Below, piece after piece: positions 46,775 to 55,642 of a stretch of DNA of 64,000 nt. Position numbers and translations under genes: made by a program. The notes beneath the pieces were generated by a model. That model was not told the origin of the DNA and ran no database searches. It saw only the letters and a program-made list of their open reading frames with translations. The stretch lies in NCBI RefSeq assembly GCF_900141995.1, contig NZ_FQZA01000002.1, positions 317,501 through 381,500 of the forward strand. Direction: 5' to 3'. Source of the DNA: Palleronia salina. GTDB lineage: Bacteria > Pseudomonadota > Alphaproteobacteria > Rhodobacterales > Rhodobacteraceae. Within the stretch, counting starts at the first letter, position 1. Each line of letters begins with the position of its first letter.

Positions 46775-47389
46775 TCAGGCGCCGTACCGCGCCATGAACA
46801 TCTCGACCGCGCTGTCGACGACCCGGGTGCGCTCGGCCTCGGTGAAGTCCGCCTGCAACCCGAAGACCAGCCGCGGGAACAGCTGCGCCTTGCACAACTC
46901 GGCGAACTGGTGCGCGGCCAGGATCTTGTCCTCGACCACGAGCTCGCCGCGGGCGATGGCCCGGTCGAAGTAGCAATCCAGCGTGCGTTCGATCAGGCCG
47001 GGGCCCGAGTCCCAGAACCGCTGGCCGAGTTCGGGAAAGCGGTCGGTCTCGGCGACGCAGATGCGGAAGACGCGCTGGCCGAACGGCGACAGCAGGAAGC
47101 CCAGCATGTGGTTGCCCGCCACGCGCAGCACCTCGGCCGGCGGCGCGTCCATGTTCAGGCTGTCGATGGCGGCGGTGGCCTGCTTGCCGCATTCGCAGGT
47201 GGCCACCTCCATGAACAGAAGCCGCTTGTCGGGGAAGTAGCTGTAGAGCGTCGCCTTGCTGACGCCGGCGCTGCGGGCGATGGTATCGACGCTCGCCCCT
47301 TCGAACCCGTCGGCCATGAAGACCTCGCGCGCGCCCGACAGCACCTGCTGGTACTTCCGGCCCTTCTTGATCGTTTCAGGCTTGTTCAC
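46775..47389 (-). CDS. TetR/AcrR family transcriptional regulator
   Basis: A 204-residue regulator. The N-terminal helix-turn-helix is clear: YQQVLSGAREVFMADGFEGA, VDTIARSAGVSKATLYSYFP, DKRLLFMEV. The ligand-binding half is helical, ending in EMFMARYGA. A GTG start at 47389 is preferred because GAAGGTGG lies 4 bases before it; ATG codons at 47422 and 47458 would add 11 or 23 residues. Divergent from mbfA, which it may control along with itself. Confidence 0.88.
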   Translation of the reverse strand: MNKPETIKKGRKYQQVLSGAREVFMADGFEGASVDTIARSAGVSKATLYSYFPDKRLLFMEVATCECGKQATAAIDSLNMDAPPAEVLRVAGNHMLGFLLSPFGQRVFRICVAETDRFPELGQRFWDSGPGLIERTLDCYFDRAIARGELVVEDKILAAHQFAELCKAQLFPRLVFGLQADFTEAERTRVVDSAVEMFMARYGA

Positions 47390-47439
47390 GCGCCCACCTT
47401 CTGCAGGGTCGCCGCGCGGCATCGGCGGCGTTTCCGTCC

Positions 47440-47458
47440 ATGCATTAGAAATAGGCAT
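47440..47458. promoter_or_regulatory. Candidate operator in the tetR-mbfA intergenic region
   Basis: ATGCAT (47440-47445) and AGGCAT (47453-47458) form an imperfect dyad seven bases apart. TTAGAA (47445-47450) inside it resembles half of an Irr iron-control element. The site is 51 nt before the tetR start and about 105 nt before mbfA. It would be within the gene if tetR began at 47458. Weak evidence. Confidence 0.3.
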
Positions 47459-47562
47459 CCCCCGCTGCGAAGGGAAGGGGCGGGACCAAGCGGGGACTTG
47501 TCCCGCGGCGCGCCGCGGGCACAGACTGGGACGGACATGTTTTCCCACCGGCGGAGCCCCAG

Positions 47563-48540
47563 ATGATACCCGGACTGCCCTATCGCCGTCATTTCAAGGA
47601 CCTGAGCGACCAGGAGGTCGTCGCGCTGGCGATCTCGTCGGAAGAGGACGACGCCCGGATCTACCGCACCTATGCCGCGCGGCTGCGGGACGAGTTTCCC
47701 GCCACGGCCAAGGTCTTCGACGGCATGGCCGAGGAGGAGGACGGCCACCGCCGACAGCTGATCGCCCTGCACGTGGCCCGGTTCGGCGACGTCATCCCGC
47801 TTTTGCGGCGCGAGCACGTGGCGGGCTTCTACGCGCGGCGGCCGGTCTGGCTGGTCGAGAACCTCGGGCTGGAGCGGATCCGGGACGAGGCCGCGATGAT
47901 GGAGCGGGACGCCGAGGCCTTCTATACCCGCGCGGCGTCGTCGGCGCGGGACGCGCGCACGCGGGCCCTGCTGGGCGACCTGGCCGCCGCCGAGGCGGGA
48001 CACGGGAAGCTGGCCGATACGCTCACAGCCGAGCACCTGGGCGACGCGGACCGCGACAGCGAGGACTGGTCGGCCCATCGCCAGTTCGTGCTCACGTGGG
48101 TGCAGCCGGGCCTGGCGGGGCTCATGGACGGTTCCGTGAGCACGCTGGCACCGATCTTCGCCGCGGCCTTCGCCACCGGCGATACGTGGCAGACCTTCCT
48201 GGTGGGGCTGGCCGCATCGGTGGGGGCGGGCATCTCCATGGGGTTCACCGAGGCGGCGAGCGACGATGGCGCCATCTCGGGGCGCGGGTCGCCGATGAAG
48301 CGCGGCATCGCGTCGGGCGTGATGACCACGGTGGGCGGGCTGGGCCACGCGCTGCCCTACCTGATCCCCGATTTCTGGACCGCCACGATCATCGCCATCA
48401 TCGTGGTTTTCGTCGAACTTTGGGCCATCGCGTGGATCCAGAACCGCTACATGGAGACTCCGTTCATCCGAGCGGCGCTGCAGGTCGTGGCGGGCGGCGG
48501 TCTGGTGCTTGCGGCGGGGATCCTGATCGGGTCGGGCTGA
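47563..48540 (+). CDS. mbfA: Ferritin-like/VIT1 fusion iron transporter (MbfA type)
   Basis: A 325-residue inner-membrane protein with an N-terminal erythrin/rubrerythrin-like domain (about 10-160). The Glu/His residues expected for iron binding lie in ISSEEDDARIYRTYA, AEEEDGHRRQ and AAEAGHGKL. A C-terminal VIT1/CCC1 membrane domain (about 180-325) has GLMDGSVSTLAPIFAAAF, ASVGAGISMGFTEAAS and two terminal segments. Known MbfA proteins export iron and protect against iron/peroxide stress, regulated by Irr in rhizobia. No upstream Irr site is certain here. Copy B of the AGTATTTTC repeat follows its stop by 43 nt. Confidence 0.93.
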   Translation: MIPGLPYRRHFKDLSDQEVVALAISSEEDDARIYRTYAARLRDEFPATAKVFDGMAEEEDGHRRQLIALHVARFGDVIPLLRREHVAGFYARRPVWLVENLGLERIRDEAAMMERDAEAFYTRAASSARDARTRALLGDLAAAEAGHGKLADTLTAEHLGDADRDSEDWSAHRQFVLTWVQPGLAGLMDGSVSTLAPIFAAAFATGDTWQTFLVGLAASVGAGISMGFTEAASDDGAISGRGSPMKRGIASGVMTTVGGLGHALPYLIPDFWTATIIAIIVVFVELWAIAWIQNRYMETPFIRAALQVVAGGGLVLAAGILIGSG

Positions 48541-48582
48541 GCGCCGATCACGCGACATCCCCGGCGCGGCCGGTTCGCCGTG

Positions 48583-48602
48583 AGTATTTTCGGACCAGTG
48601 AT
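48583..48602 (+). repeat. Intergenic AGTATTTTC-type repeat, copy B
   Basis: AGTATTTTCGGACCAGTGAT, 19 of 20 identical to copy A (minus strand 9871-9890). Located 43 nt after mbfA in the gene direction, before the convergent pyruvyltransferase gene. GCCGGAATTG follows at 48613-48622, as in copy C. Confidence 0.7.
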
Positions 48603-48628
48603 GAGGCAGCAGCGCCGGAATTGGCGGA

Positions 48629-49369
48629 TCAACCGAAGTTCATCACCCGGTCGAAAAACGCCCGGTTGGCGGAGCGGGCGTGCTCCAGCGTCTCGCCGTG
48701 GCGGCGGGCCCGGTGGAGGTGGTCTGGCCAGTCCCCGGGCGCGGCGGTGGCGGGCGCGTCGAGGAAGCCGTCGAACTTGTCCGAGAAGGGTAGGCACAGC
48801 ACCTTCCGGCCAAGGCACATGGCCCAGAACGTGCCGTGGTAGGAATTGGTGACGACCGTTTCGCCCATGGCCAGGAACTCGATCGCCTGGGCCAGCGTGA
48901 CGCCCTGGTTCGACCGGGCGGGCACGTGGGCGGGCCGCGCCAGGGCGTCGCTCTTGCGGGCGTGCCAAAACAGCACCACGGGCACGCGCGCCGGGGACGG
49001 CGTGTCGAGCCGCGGTGACATGGCCGAGGCACAGGGCACGAAATCGCATCCGGGCGTGTCCTTCACCCGGCTGCCGACCAGCGCCGCGCTGCCGCGCATC
49101 AGGTCGAAGTCGAAGCTGCGGGCCTGCCGCGCGGTGATGCCGACGCCCCAGACCACCCGGTGGCGCGCCGCGGGGCTGTCGAGGATCACGCCCTGCGCGG
49201 CCTGGCGGAAGGTCTGCCCACCGCCGAAGATCGCCAGCCGCGCGGGCGGCATCGGCTGGCCGTAGCCCTGCACCACCGTTTTGCCGAAGTCGAAATAGGC
49301 GGCGGGACAGCAGGCGTCGTCGCCCACGTTCCCGGTTCCGCGCAGGTGTTGAAAGGCCGCGTCCAGCAT
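48629..49369 (-). CDS. Polysaccharide pyruvyl transferase family protein
   Basis: About 246 residues, rather short for the family. The N-terminal start of the fold, RGTGNVGDDACCPAAYFDFG, shows the NxGD motif. Later come LAIFGGGQTFRQAA and ETVVTNSYHGTFWAMCLGRK, the sugar-nucleotide or PEP-region pattern of pyruvyl transferases. The family adds ketal pyruvate to cell-surface sugars. It stands alone, outside a polysaccharide cluster. No Shine-Dalgarno is clear; ATG at 49369 is chosen over a TTG at 49405. Confidence 0.8.
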   Translation of the reverse strand: MLDAAFQHLRGTGNVGDDACCPAAYFDFGKTVVQGYGQPMPPARLAIFGGGQTFRQAAQGVILDSPAARHRVVWGVGITARQARSFDFDLMRGSAALVGSRVKDTPGCDFVPCASAMSPRLDTPSPARVPVVLFWHARKSDALARPAHVPARSNQGVTLAQAIEFLAMGETVVTNSYHGTFWAMCLGRKVLCLPFSDKFDGFLDAPATAAPGDWPDHLHRARRHGETLEHARSANRAFFDRVMNFG

Positions 49370-49449
49370 CGGCCGCAGAGTGGCGCAAGCGGTCGCGCGG
49401 GCCAAGCGGCTTGTGCGTTGCAGCGCCAGCCGCTAGCGCTGAAACCGAT

Positions 49450-50370
49450 ATGGACGTCCTCGCGCAGACCATCCCCTTTTTCGCCCTGATCGGCCTTGGC
49501 TACGGTGCCGGGCTGCGGGGGATGTTCGACGCGCGGGCGGCGGCGGCGCTGACCGCCTTCGTCTTCTACTTCGCGCTGTCGGCGCTGCTCTTCCGCTTCA
49601 CCGCCGGGCTGGACCTGGGCGACGTGCTGAACGGTCGGTTCATGCTGGCCTACCTGGGCGGCACGCTGGCGGTCTACCTGCTGGCCACGCTGGTGTCGCT
49701 CTGGCGCGGACGGGGTATGGCCGAATCCGCGGTCGAGGCGCAATGCGCGGTCATCGGCAACGTGGGCTTCCTGGGAATCCCGATGCTGGGGCAGCTGCTG
49801 GGGGACGGCGCGGTGGGGCCGATCCTGCAGGTTCTGGTGGTGGACCTTATCGTGTTCGGGTCGTTGATCGTCATCCTCATCACCTGGTCGCGGGGCGAGG
49901 GCAGCGCCGCGTCGATCCTGCGCAAGGTGGTGCTGGGGGTCCTGCAGAACCCGATGATCGTGTCGATCGCGCTGGGCCTGCTGTGGTCGGGGCTGTCGCT
50001 GCCGATCCCCGGGCCGGCCGACCGGTTCCTGGAGATCCTCGGTGCCGCCGCAACCCCCGGCGCGCTGTTCGCCATCGGCCTGTCCCTCGCGGGCAAGTCT
50101 GCCGAGCGGTTGTCGGTCGCGGCGTGGCTGTCGTTCTGCAAGCTGGTGCTGCACCCGCTGGCCGTGGCCGTCGCGGCGTTCCTGCTCCTGGGGGTCGAGC
50201 CCTTCGCCGCCGGCGTGATGGTGGCCGCGGCCGCGCTGCCGGTAGCGGGCAACGTGTTCATCATGGCGCAAAGCTACGCCGTGGCCCCCCAGCGGGCGTC
50301 GGCGGCGATCCTCGTGTCGACCGTGGTTTCGGTGGCGACGGTGACCTTCGTGCTGTCGCGGCTGGTGTGA
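49450..50370 (+). CDS. AEC family transporter (auxin efflux carrier type)
   Basis: A 306-residue membrane protein with about ten segments. It starts MDVLAQTIPFFALIGLGYGA, has the central polar crossing VIGNVGFLGIPMLGQLLG, and a second inverted half from about 165 with AAATPGALFAIGLSLAGKS. This fits the AEC/BART group, whose bacterial members carry organic acids such as malate or malonate. Substrate not predictable. ATG at 49450 removes a 13-residue non-membrane extension. Confidence 0.9.
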   Translation: MDVLAQTIPFFALIGLGYGAGLRGMFDARAAAALTAFVFYFALSALLFRFTAGLDLGDVLNGRFMLAYLGGTLAVYLLATLVSLWRGRGMAESAVEAQCAVIGNVGFLGIPMLGQLLGDGAVGPILQVLVVDLIVFGSLIVILITWSRGEGSAASILRKVVLGVLQNPMIVSIALGLLWSGLSLPIPGPADRFLEILGAAATPGALFAIGLSLAGKSAERLSVAAWLSFCKLVLHPLAVAVAAFLLLGVEPFAAGVMVAAAALPVAGNVFIMAQSYAVAPQRASAAILVSTVVSVATVTFVLSRLV

Positions 50371-50430
50371 CGCTTTACCGTCCCGCGCGGGCGCGCTAGC
50401 TCACGCACGGAACCCGCGAGGAGGATCACC

Positions 50431-51261
50431 ATGGAAACCGTTTCCGAAACCGCCAGCTTCGGCGGCGCCCAGGGCGTCTATCGCCACCGCTCGAGCGCCT
50501 GCGCCTGCGACATGACCTTCGCGGTCTTCCTGCCGGAAGAGGCGCGCTCGGGCCCGGTGCCGGTGCTGTGGTTCCTGTCGGGCCTGACCTGCACCCACGA
50601 GAACGCCATGACCAAGGCCGGTGCGCAGGCCGCCGCCGCCGAGGCGGGCATCGCCCTGATCTTTCCCGATACCTCGCCGCGCGGCGAGGATGTGCCGAAC
50701 GACGACGACTTCGCCATGGGCCAGGGCGCGGGGTTCTACGTGGACGCGACGGAAGGACCGTGGTCGGAGCATTTCAAGATGTGGAGTTACGTCGCGGACG
50801 AGCTGCCGGAGCTGGTGGCGCAGAACTTCCCGCTGGACATGGAGCGGCAGGCCATCACCGGCCATTCCATGGGCGGGCACGGCGCCCTGACGCTGGCCAT
50901 GGGCCTGCCGGGGCGGTTCCGCAGCGTGTCGGCCTTCGCACCCATGGCCAACACCCTGGACAGCGACTGGGGCGTGCCGCAGCTGACCGCCTATCTTGGC
51001 GCGGACAAGGCTGCGCGCCGGCGCCACGACGCCAGCGTGCTGGTGGAAGAGCGGGGCTTCGACGGCCCCATGCTGATCGACCAGGGCACCGAGGACCAGT
51101 TCCTCGACAAGCTGAAGCCCGAGGCGCTGGCCGCCGCAATCGCGCGCCGCCGCCAGCCCGCGACCTTCCGGATGCAGAAAGGCTATGACCACAGCTATTT
51201 CTTCGTGTCCTCGTTCATCGATGACCACGTCGCCATGCATGCCGAGGCGCTCTGGGCGTGA
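50431..51261 (+). CDS. fghA: S-formylglutathione hydrolase
   Basis: Hydrolyses S-formylglutathione to formate and glutathione, second step of glutathione-dependent formaldehyde detoxification. The 276 residues form an alpha/beta hydrolase with the nucleophile S146 in [33 protein letters not shown], and the C-terminal His in [19 protein letters not shown] precedes the ATG. The stop overlaps the DUF188 start (GTGA). frmA lies 5 kb upstream. Confidence 0.95.
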   Translation: METVSETASFGGAQGVYRHRSSACACDMTFAVFLPEEARSGPVPVLWFLSGLTCTHENAMTKAGAQAAAAEAGIALIFPDTSPRGEDVPNDDDFAMGQGAGFYVDATEGPWSEHFKMWSYVADELPELVAQNFPLDMERQAITGHSMGGHGALTLAMGLPGRFRSVSAFAPMANTLDSDWGVPQLTAYLGADKAARRRHDASVLVEERGFDGPMLIDQGTEDQFLDKLKPEALAAAIARRRQPATFRMQKGYDHSYFFVSSFIDDHVAMHAEALWA

Positions 51262-51704
51262 TCTACGTCGATGCCGACGCCTGCCCGGTGAAGGCCGAGG
51301 TCGAAGCGGTGGCCACGCGCCAGAAGGTGCCGGTGGCCATGGTGTCGAACGGTGGGCTGCGGCCGTCGCCGAATCCGCTGGTGGAAATGGTGTTCGTCCC
51401 CCAAGGACCCGACGCCGCCGACATGTGGATCGCCGAGAGGGCGGGCGCGGGCGACGTCGTCGTGACCACAGATATGCCGCTGGCGGCGAAATGCGTGGCG
51501 GCCGGCGCACGGGTGCTGCGCCCCGATGGTAGCGCGCTGACCGAGGCCAACATGGGCGACGCGCTGGCCACCCGCGACCTGATGAGCGACCTGCGCGCCG
51601 CCGATCCGTTCCGGCAGGGCGGTGGCAAGCCGTTCTCGAAGGCCGACCGGTCGCGGTTCCTGAACGCGCTGGACCTGGCGCTGCGCCGCGCGGCGGCGGG
51701 CTAG
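51258..51704 (+). CDS. YaiI/YqxD family (DUF188) protein
   Basis: A 148-residue PIN-like protein starting with GTG that overlaps the fghA stop. Family features are [20 protein letters not shown] and [20 protein letters not shown], with conserved Asp residues. Function unproven. Its stop is 3 nt before the HAD gene, giving a tight fghA-DUF188-HAD run. Confidence 0.92.
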   Translation: MIYVDADACPVKAEVEAVATRQKVPVAMVSNGGLRPSPNPLVEMVFVPQGPDAADMWIAERAGAGDVVVTTDMPLAAKCVAAGARVLRPDGSALTEANMGDALATRDLMSDLRAADPFRQGGGKPFSKADRSRFLNALDLALRRAAAG

Positions 51705-51707
51705 GCG

Positions 51708-52349
51708 ATGCGCCCCGAGATCGTGGTCTTCGATATCGGCAACGTGCTGATCGGCTGGCAGCCCGACCGGTTCTACGACGGCGTCATCGGCCCCGGGGCG
51801 CGGCAACGCCTGTTCGCCGAGGTGCCGCTGACCGCAATGAACGAACGGGTCGATGCGGGCGCGTCGATGCAGGACGAGGTGCAGGCGCTGGCGCGCGCGC
51901 ATCCCGCATGGCACGACGAGATCCTCATGTGGCACACTCGCTGGGCCGACATGGTGCATCCGGTCATCGACCATTCCGTGGCGCTGCTCCGTGCTCTACG
52001 CGGCAAGGGGGTCCCGGTCTGGGCGCTGACGAATTTCGGGGTCGAGACCTACCGTATCGCGCAGGGGCGCTTCGATTTCCTGAACGACTTCGACCGCGCC
52101 ATCGTCTCGGGGCATCACCGGGTCATCAAGCCCGACCCGCGGATCTACGCCATTCTCGAGGACGCGGCCCCGGTTCCGCCCGAGCGGCTGCTGTTCGCCG
52201 ACGACCGCGCCGACAACGTAGCGGCCGCGATCGCCCGGGGCTGGCGGGCGCATCACTTCACCTCGCCCGCCGGCTGGGCCGCGTGCCTGGTCGATGCGGG
52301 CCTGCTGTCGCCCGAAGAGGCAGCGGCGCCCGGCACCGACGCGACATAA
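51708..52349 (+). CDS. HAD family hydrolase (epoxide-hydrolase/haloacid-dehalogenase-like)
   Basis: A 213-residue HAD-IA protein. Motif I is VVFDIGNVLIGW, where the usual second Asp is Gly, as in the subgroup with FDxGGV/FDxGNV. VWALTNFGVETY is motif II. KPDPRIYAILEDAA and LFADDRADNVAAAIARGW are motifs III/IV. Probably a phosphatase acting on a small metabolite. Co-transcribed with fghA and the DUF188 gene. Confidence 0.9.
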   Translation: MRPEIVVFDIGNVLIGWQPDRFYDGVIGPGARQRLFAEVPLTAMNERVDAGASMQDEVQALARAHPAWHDEILMWHTRWADMVHPVIDHSVALLRALRGKGVPVWALTNFGVETYRIAQGRFDFLNDFDRAIVSGHHRVIKPDPRIYAILEDAAPVPPERLLFADDRADNVAAAIARGWRAHHFTSPAGWAACLVDAGLLSPEEAAAPGTDAT

Positions 52350-52428
52350 TGACCGACCGGCGGTCATCGCCGGGAACGCGCTTTGCTCTGGTCCGTTGGA
52401 TGGCGAACCTGACACAAGGAGCGTCATC

Positions 52429-53223
52429 ATGGACTTGAAGATCGCTGGAAAACGCGCCCTCGTCACCGGCGGCAGCGGTGGCCTGGGACAGGCCGCGGCC
52501 CGCGTCCTGGCCGAGGACGGCGTCGAGATCACCCTGACCGACATGGACCAGGACGGCCTCGAGACAGCGGCGTCCCAGCTGCCCGGCAACATCCACCCCA
52601 TCGCGGCCGACCTGACCGATACCGACCATATCGAGATGCTGCGAAAGACGATGGCGGACAAGGGCGGGATCGACATCCTGGTGCATGCCGCGGGCGTCAC
52701 CGGCGAAAAGGGCGACCCGCTTGAGATGACGGACGAGGAGTATTTCCGCGTCTGGAACATCAACTTCATGTCGGCCGTGCGCATGTGCAAGGCGATGGTC
52801 CCCCAGATGGCCGACAAGGGCTGGGGCCGCGTGGTCTGCGTCACGTCCGAGAACGCCGTGCAGCCCTACGAGGACGAGGCGGTCTACAACACCTCGAAGG
52901 CTGCCTTGCTGAACTTCGTGAAGGGTCTCGCGCAGGTCTACGCGCCCAAGGGCGTGCTGGCGAACACCGTCGCCCCCGCCTTCATCGAGACACCGATGAC
53001 CGACTTCATGATGGACATGCGCAGCGACAAGCTGGGCGTCAGCAAGGAAGAGGCGATCAGCAGCTTCCTGAAGGAAGACCGCCCGTTCCTGAAGCTCGGC
53101 CGTCGCGGCAAACCCGAGGAAGTCGCGGCCGTCATCGGCCTGCTCTGCTCGGACCGGGCGACCTTCACCACCGGCTCGGCCTACCGGGTCGATGGCGGCG
53201 CCGTCGGCGCGATGAACACCTGA
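52429..53223 (+). CDS. Short-chain dehydrogenase/reductase
   Basis: A 264-residue classical SDR: VTGGSGGLGQAAARVLAEDG (about 10-29), TLTDMDQDGLE (Asp favours NAD), VHAAGVTGEKGD, Ser in VCVTSENAVQ and YNTSKAALLNFVKG (YxxxK). The end has VDGGAVGAMN. An ACAAGGAGC site precedes the ATG at 52429. Heads a run SDR-SDR-GH13 with 15-nt and overlapping junctions. Substrate unknown. Confidence 0.92.
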   Translation: MDLKIAGKRALVTGGSGGLGQAAARVLAEDGVEITLTDMDQDGLETAASQLPGNIHPIAADLTDTDHIEMLRKTMADKGGIDILVHAAGVTGEKGDPLEMTDEEYFRVWNINFMSAVRMCKAMVPQMADKGWGRVVCVTSENAVQPYEDEAVYNTSKAALLNFVKGLAQVYAPKGVLANTVAPAFIETPMTDFMMDMRSDKLGVSKEEAISSFLKEDRPFLKLGRRGKPEEVAAVIGLLCSDRATFTTGSAYRVDGGAVGAMNT

Positions 53224-53238
53224 GCCAGGGAGACCGAG

Positions 53239-54096
53239 ATGAACGAACATGTGAAAATCCCGCCGCAGGCACAGGACAACATGCCCGCGGACGAACACAA
53301 GATGGACCCCAAGCCCGACTACGCGCCGCGCCACTCCGGCGCGGGCAAGCTGGCCGTCAAGGTCGCTCTGATCACCGGGGGCGACAGCGGCATCGGCCGC
53401 GCGGTCGCCGCGCTCTTCGCGCGCGAAGGGGCGAAGGTGGCGATTGCCTACCTGGAAGAAAGCCGGGACGCCGAGGATACCCGGCGCATCGTCGAACAGG
53501 ACGAGGGCGGCGAGGCCCTGCTGATCGAGGGCGATCTCGGTCACAAGGAAAACTGCGAAGCCGCCGTCGCAAAGACGCTGGAGCGGTTCGGCAAGATCGA
53601 CATCCTGATCAACAACGCCGCGCAGCAGTTCATCGACGAGGACTTCGCCGAGATCAGCGAAGAGATGCTGCGCCGGATGATCGACAGCAACGTGATGAGC
53701 TATTTCTTCATGACCCAGGCGGCGCTGCCGCACCTGGACGACGGCGCGGCCATCGTGAACACCTCGTCCGTCAATGCCTTCGCCGGTATGGGGTCGCTGG
53801 TCACCTACTCGACCACGCGCGGCGCATCGCTGGCCTTCACGCGGTCGATGTCGTCGAACCTCGCCTCGCGCGGCATTCGCGTGAACGCGGTGGCGCCGGG
53901 CCCGATCTGGACGCCGTTCATCCCCGGCACCATGCCGCCCGAGCAGGTCGAGGATTTCGGCTCGGGGACGCCCATGGGCCGCGCGGGCCAACCGTGGGAG
54001 GTGGCGACCGCATTCCTGTTCCTGGCGAGCGATGACGGCAACTACTTCACCGGCCAGACGCTGCATCCCAACGGGGGCATGGTCGTTGGAGCCTAG
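53239..54096 (+). CDS. SDR family oxidoreductase with N-terminal extension (glucose/stress-type)
   Basis: A 285-residue protein. About 40 extra N-terminal residues (NEHVKIPPQAQDNMP, KPDYAPRHSGAGKL) come before the usual nucleotide-binding ITGGDSGIGRAVAALFAREG. INNAAQQFIDEDF, Ser in NTSSVNAFAG and YSTTRGASLAFTRS follow; the usual YxxxK reads YSTTR, so the catalytic Lys position is Arg. The extended form resembles the general-stress YhdF/YdaD group of dehydrogenases. GGAGACCGAG precedes the ATG. The GH13 gene starts inside its last codons. Confidence 0.88.
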   Translation: MNEHVKIPPQAQDNMPADEHKMDPKPDYAPRHSGAGKLAVKVALITGGDSGIGRAVAALFAREGAKVAIAYLEESRDAEDTRRIVEQDEGGEALLIEGDLGHKENCEAAVAKTLERFGKIDILINNAAQQFIDEDFAEISEEMLRRMIDSNVMSYFFMTQAALPHLDDGAAIVNTSSVNAFAGMGSLVTYSTTRGASLAFTRSMSSNLASRGIRVNAVAPGPIWTPFIPGTMPPEQVEDFGSGTPMGRAGQPWEVATAFLFLASDDGNYFTGQTLHPNGGMVVGA

Positions 54097-55642
54097 GCGC
54101 AGGCTGCGCAACCCCACGCTCTACGAGATCTACCCGCGGTCCTTCCGGGACACGGGAACAACGGGCGAGGGGGATCTCAGGGGCGTGGCCGACAATCTCG
54201 GCCACGTTCGCGACCTTGGCGTCGATGCCATCTGGCTGGCGCCCTTCTACTGTTCGCCCATGGCGGACGGCGGATACGACATTACCGATCACCGGGCCGT
54301 CGATCCCCGTTACGGCACGCTGGATGACGTGGATCGCATCGTCGCCCGGGCCCACGAGATGGGTCTGGGCGTGGTCTGCGACCTGGTGTTCAACCACACC
54401 TCCTGCGACCACGCGAATTTCCGCGCCGGGATCGACGGGGACGAGGACATGGCCGCGCGCTACGTCTGGCGCGATCCGAAGCCCGACGGCACCGCGCCCA
54501 ACAACTGGCTGAGCTTCTTCGGCGAGCCGGCCTGGACGTGGAACCACAAACGCCAGCAATACTATTTCCACCAGTTCCTGCGCTGCCAGCCGTCGCTCGA
54601 TCTGCGCAACCAGGCGGTGCAGGACGATCATCACGAGACCGTCGCCTTCTGGCGCGACCGCGGTGTCGACGGCTTCCGCATGGATGCGATCACGTCCTAC
54701 CTGTTCGACGAATCCATGAAGGACAATCCGCCCGCCACGCCCGAGGTGAAGGACCGCGTCAGCGGCGCGCCGCACAACCCCTACACCTGGCAGGACCACG
54801 TCTACGACATGCTGCCGGGCGACGGCGCGGCCTTCGGCGGCACGGTGCGCGAATGGGCCGGGCCCGACATCTGGCTGGTGGGCGAGAACAATTCCGGCAA
54901 CCGCGCCGTCGAGATGTCGCTGAACTTCACCCGGGACGGGCGGCTCGACGCGGCCTACACGCTCAGGCTGGGCGAGATCGCGGGCACCGCGCGGGGGATC
55001 GCGGACACCATCGACGCCATGGACGGCCGGTGGATCGCGCCATGGTGGTTCTCGAGCCACGATGTCGCCCGCCATGTCAGCACCAAGGGCGATGGCAGCG
55101 CGCGGTCGGCCAAGTTCTATGCCCTGCTGCTATCGGTCCTTCCCGGCGCGATCATGCTGTTCCAGGGCGAGGAGCTGGGCCTGCCGCAGCCCGACCTCCC
55201 GCGCGAGGTGGTGAAGGATCCGCACGACCTGATCTACTGGCCCGACGGCCCGGGCCGCGACGGGGCGCGCGTGCCGATCCCCTGGACCGAGCAGCGGCCC
55301 AACCGCGGGTTCTCGCGCGCGCGCGATACCTGGCTGCCGATGAAATGGGACGCCGGCGCATCCGTCGCGGCGCAGGCCGACGATCCGGACTCGGTGCTGA
55401 CCTTCTACCGCCGGGCGCTGTCGCTACGCCGCGCCGCGGGGTTCGCCGCGCCGGATGCACTGTCGGCCCATGCCGAAGGCGACGTTCTGCGGCTCGACAT
55501 CAATGTCGACGGCCAGGCGTGGCAGGCGATCTTCAACTTCGGCGACACGCCTGTGCCGGTGCCCACCGACGGGGTCGAGCGGGCCGTGGCGCTGGAGTCC
55601 GGCCAATTGCCACGCTTCGGCGCGGTGCTGGCGCGGGCCTAG
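54086..55642 (+). CDS. GH13 alpha-glucosidase/alpha-amylase family protein
   Basis: A 518-residue enzyme with likely TTG start (54086) inside the upstream SDR gene. Later start codons would remove the first strand of the barrel, TLYEIYPRSFRDTG. GH13 regions: I VVCDLVFNHTS, II GVDGFRMDAI (nucleophile Asp), III WLVGENNSGN (acid/base Glu) and IV FSSHDVARH, where His and Asp are kept but the usual Asn is Ser. A small C-terminal beta domain follows. Likely cytosolic, acting on alpha-1,4 or alpha-1,6 oligosaccharides or trehalose; which one is not readable. Overlaps the convergent SDR gene by 4 nt. Confidence 0.88.
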   Translation: MEPRRRLRNPTLYEIYPRSFRDTGTTGEGDLRGVADNLGHVRDLGVDAIWLAPFYCSPMADGGYDITDHRAVDPRYGTLDDVDRIVARAHEMGLGVVCDLVFNHTSCDHANFRAGIDGDEDMAARYVWRDPKPDGTAPNNWLSFFGEPAWTWNHKRQQYYFHQFLRCQPSLDLRNQAVQDDHHETVAFWRDRGVDGFRMDAITSYLFDESMKDNPPATPEVKDRVSGAPHNPYTWQDHVYDMLPGDGAAFGGTVREWAGPDIWLVGENNSGNRAVEMSLNFTRDGRLDAAYTLRLGEIAGTARGIADTIDAMDGRWIAPWWFSSHDVARHVSTKGDGSARSAKFYALLLSVLPGAIMLFQGEELGLPQPDLPREVVKDPHDLIYWPDGPGRDGARVPIPWTEQRPNRGFSRARDTWLPMKWDAGASVAAQADDPDSVLTFYRRALSLRRAAGFAAPDALSAHAEGDVLRLDINVDGQAWQAIFNFGDTPVPVPTDGVERAVALESGQLPRFGAVLARA

